64,000 bases of DNA from Bacteroidales bacterium (GTDB lineage Bacteria; Bacteroidota; Bacteroidia; Bacteroidales; F082), in the NCBI GenBank assembly GCA_021647205.1, contig JAKIVD010000002.1:124001-188000 (forward strand), read 5' to 3'. Under the pieces are notes generated by a model. The model had not been told where the DNA came from, made no database searches, and worked only from the letters and a program-made list of their open reading frames with translations. The position numbers and the translations under genes were made by a program. Shown here one piece after another: positions 63,014-64,000 of the stretch (positions are counted from its first letter, which is position 1; each line of letters starts with the position of its first letter).

Positions 63014-63853
63014 CTAAAAAGGATTGATGTACAAACTGATGCCCAGCCATTGAACCGGTTTCCCGTGAAAAACACTGTAGGGCAACGGCCCGCGAAAATA
63101 GGTGGCAAGCAGTTTCACAGGCCGCCTGTCGGTTTTGCCAAATTGCACGCCAATACCCAGGTTGCTTGCCGGAGAATAATCAAATTCCTGTCGTGCGTCG
63201 AGGTAAAGGCCGGCAAATAAATGAACCGATTTTTGTTGGTTCAGTGACAATAAGTAATCCATCCCTCCCGTAAAAACCAGCGGCTTTCGGTAGCGGGTTG
63301 CCCTGATTACCACGCCACCACCAAAATAAAACCTGAAGTTTTTCATCAGGTAGGATGCAGTAAGGTCCACTTGTTCATAATTGTTATTGGTCTTCACATA
63401 GGAGGTGATTTTATTTTTGATGATAAAATCATCACCGAGGTGGGACGAAAGATGGTAAATCCGCAGCCTGATGGTCCAGGACTCAACGGTCAGGACAAGG
63501 GGAATGCCAATCAGGAAATCCGTACTTAAAATATTTCGCTCAAACTCACCGTTACGCCTCGTCCATTCAAACTGTGTAAATGCACTGCCTTCAATGCCAA
63601 TGTCGAAACTGATGTCTTCTGAAAATTGCCAGGCTACGGCAGATTTTTGAAAGCCAAAGGCAAAAACCGGCAGCACATAATCAGCAGGGCTATTGTTTTC
63701 CCACACTGCATTCATCCGGATAAAACTTTGCGCCGCAATGGGGTCCAGCGACTGCGTATGCCAAAGGTTTTGCTTCGGAAGGAAATCTGCTTTCTGGCTC
63801 ATTCCGGGTAAAAAAAACAGCAAGAAAACCGACAAAAAGAAAAAATATTTCAT
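63014..63853 (-). CDS. DUF1207 outer-membrane beta-barrel-like protein
   Basis: The 279-residue protein has a signal peptide (ends PGMSQ). The DUF1207 signature is visible in DFLIGIPLVL and RLRIYHLSSHLGDDFI, and alternating hydrophobic strands run to a terminal aromatic residue (LYINPF), as in outer-membrane barrels. Function unknown. It lies 99 bases after the MFS gene start, on the same strand. Confidence 0.75.
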   Translation of the reverse strand: MKYFFFLSVFLLFFLPGMSQKADFLPKQNLWHTQSLDPIAAQSFIRMNAVWENNSPADYVLPVFAFGFQKSAVAWQFSEDISFDIGIEGSAFTQFEWTRRNGEFERNILSTDFLIGIPLVLTVESWTIRLRIYHLSSHLGDDFIIKNKITSYVKTNNNYEQVDLTASYLMKNFRFYFGGGVVIRATRYRKPLVFTGGMDYLLSLNQQKSVHLFAGLYLDARQEFDYSPASNLGIGVQFGKTDRRPVKLLATYFRGPLPYSVFHGKPVQWLGISLYINPF

Positions 63854-64000
63854 GGGAAAAACAGCAAGAATTTACCGGGCTAATTTAGGGTAAAAAAATC
63901 AAACTTTGTGAAACGCTGAGGCCGGCCTGACCGGATGGGAAGGGAGGTACGACGAATCAAGAAAGCATAGCGGGAATTTGTATTTATTTCTTTCCGAATT

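Overview
The window reads as chromosomal DNA of a Bacteroidota bacterium, most likely Bacteroidales/Marinilabiliales-like. The order-level placement is inference and no 16S gene is present. Support comes from PorZ and six further proteins with C-terminal type IX secretion (T9SS) sorting domains, from Bacteroidota-typical families (DUF4175, DUF4292, DUF3667, the MutS-like membrane ATPase), and from promoters of the TTTG / TAnnTTTG type with few Shine-Dalgarno sequences.

Layout. 1-6.6 kb (+): a partial GT-C glycosyltransferase, porZ, a second GT-C-like membrane protein and recO. 6.6-8.2 kb (-): lipB and lipA. 8.4-14.6 kb (+): a gingipain-family C25 protease and a subtilisin, both exported by T9SS. 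14.6-33.2 kb is a long minus-strand run. It holds DUF4175, an ATPase-fold protein, ybeY, mnmG, a methyltransferase, a 1231-residue membrane histidine kinase, a flippase, an AT-rich T9SS protein that looks inserted, dut, a TPR protein, a DUF4292 lipoprotein and an EnvC-like factor. Two perfect parS (ParB-binding) sites flank mnmG exactly, which suggests the window lies near the replication origin. 33.3-44 kb (+): M1 aminopeptidase, gltX, an AT-rich DUF4143 ATPase with palindromic repeats in its promoter, folB, a CWC protein, a 1387-residue T9SS adhesin-like protein and an HdeD-like protein.

44-53.4 kb (-): an amber-interrupted membrane/thioredoxin-fold gene coupled to recJ, an orphan MacB-like permease, a decayed defence cluster (hsdR, AbiE toxin and hsdM relics around an intact AbiEi-type antitoxin with a 12-bp-arm palindromic operator), tRNA-Cys, a MutS-family membrane ATPase and a small membrane protein. 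53.5-64 kb: two sulfatases with different maturation motifs, a HAD phosphatase, an MFS transporter, a DUF1207 protein, a Ycf48-like T9SS protein, a DUF2846 lipoprotein and two broken genes (TraB-like and DUF3667).

Themes. The T9SS and envelope genes form the core. Short perfect palindromes recur in gene tails: one family sits on stop codons near 14.9 and 20.8 kb, another near 56.5 and 59.7 kb. Several genes (hsdM, TraB-like, DUF3667) carry single-base frameshifts, some at homopolymers, so sequencing error must be separated from genuine decay before those genes are called dead.
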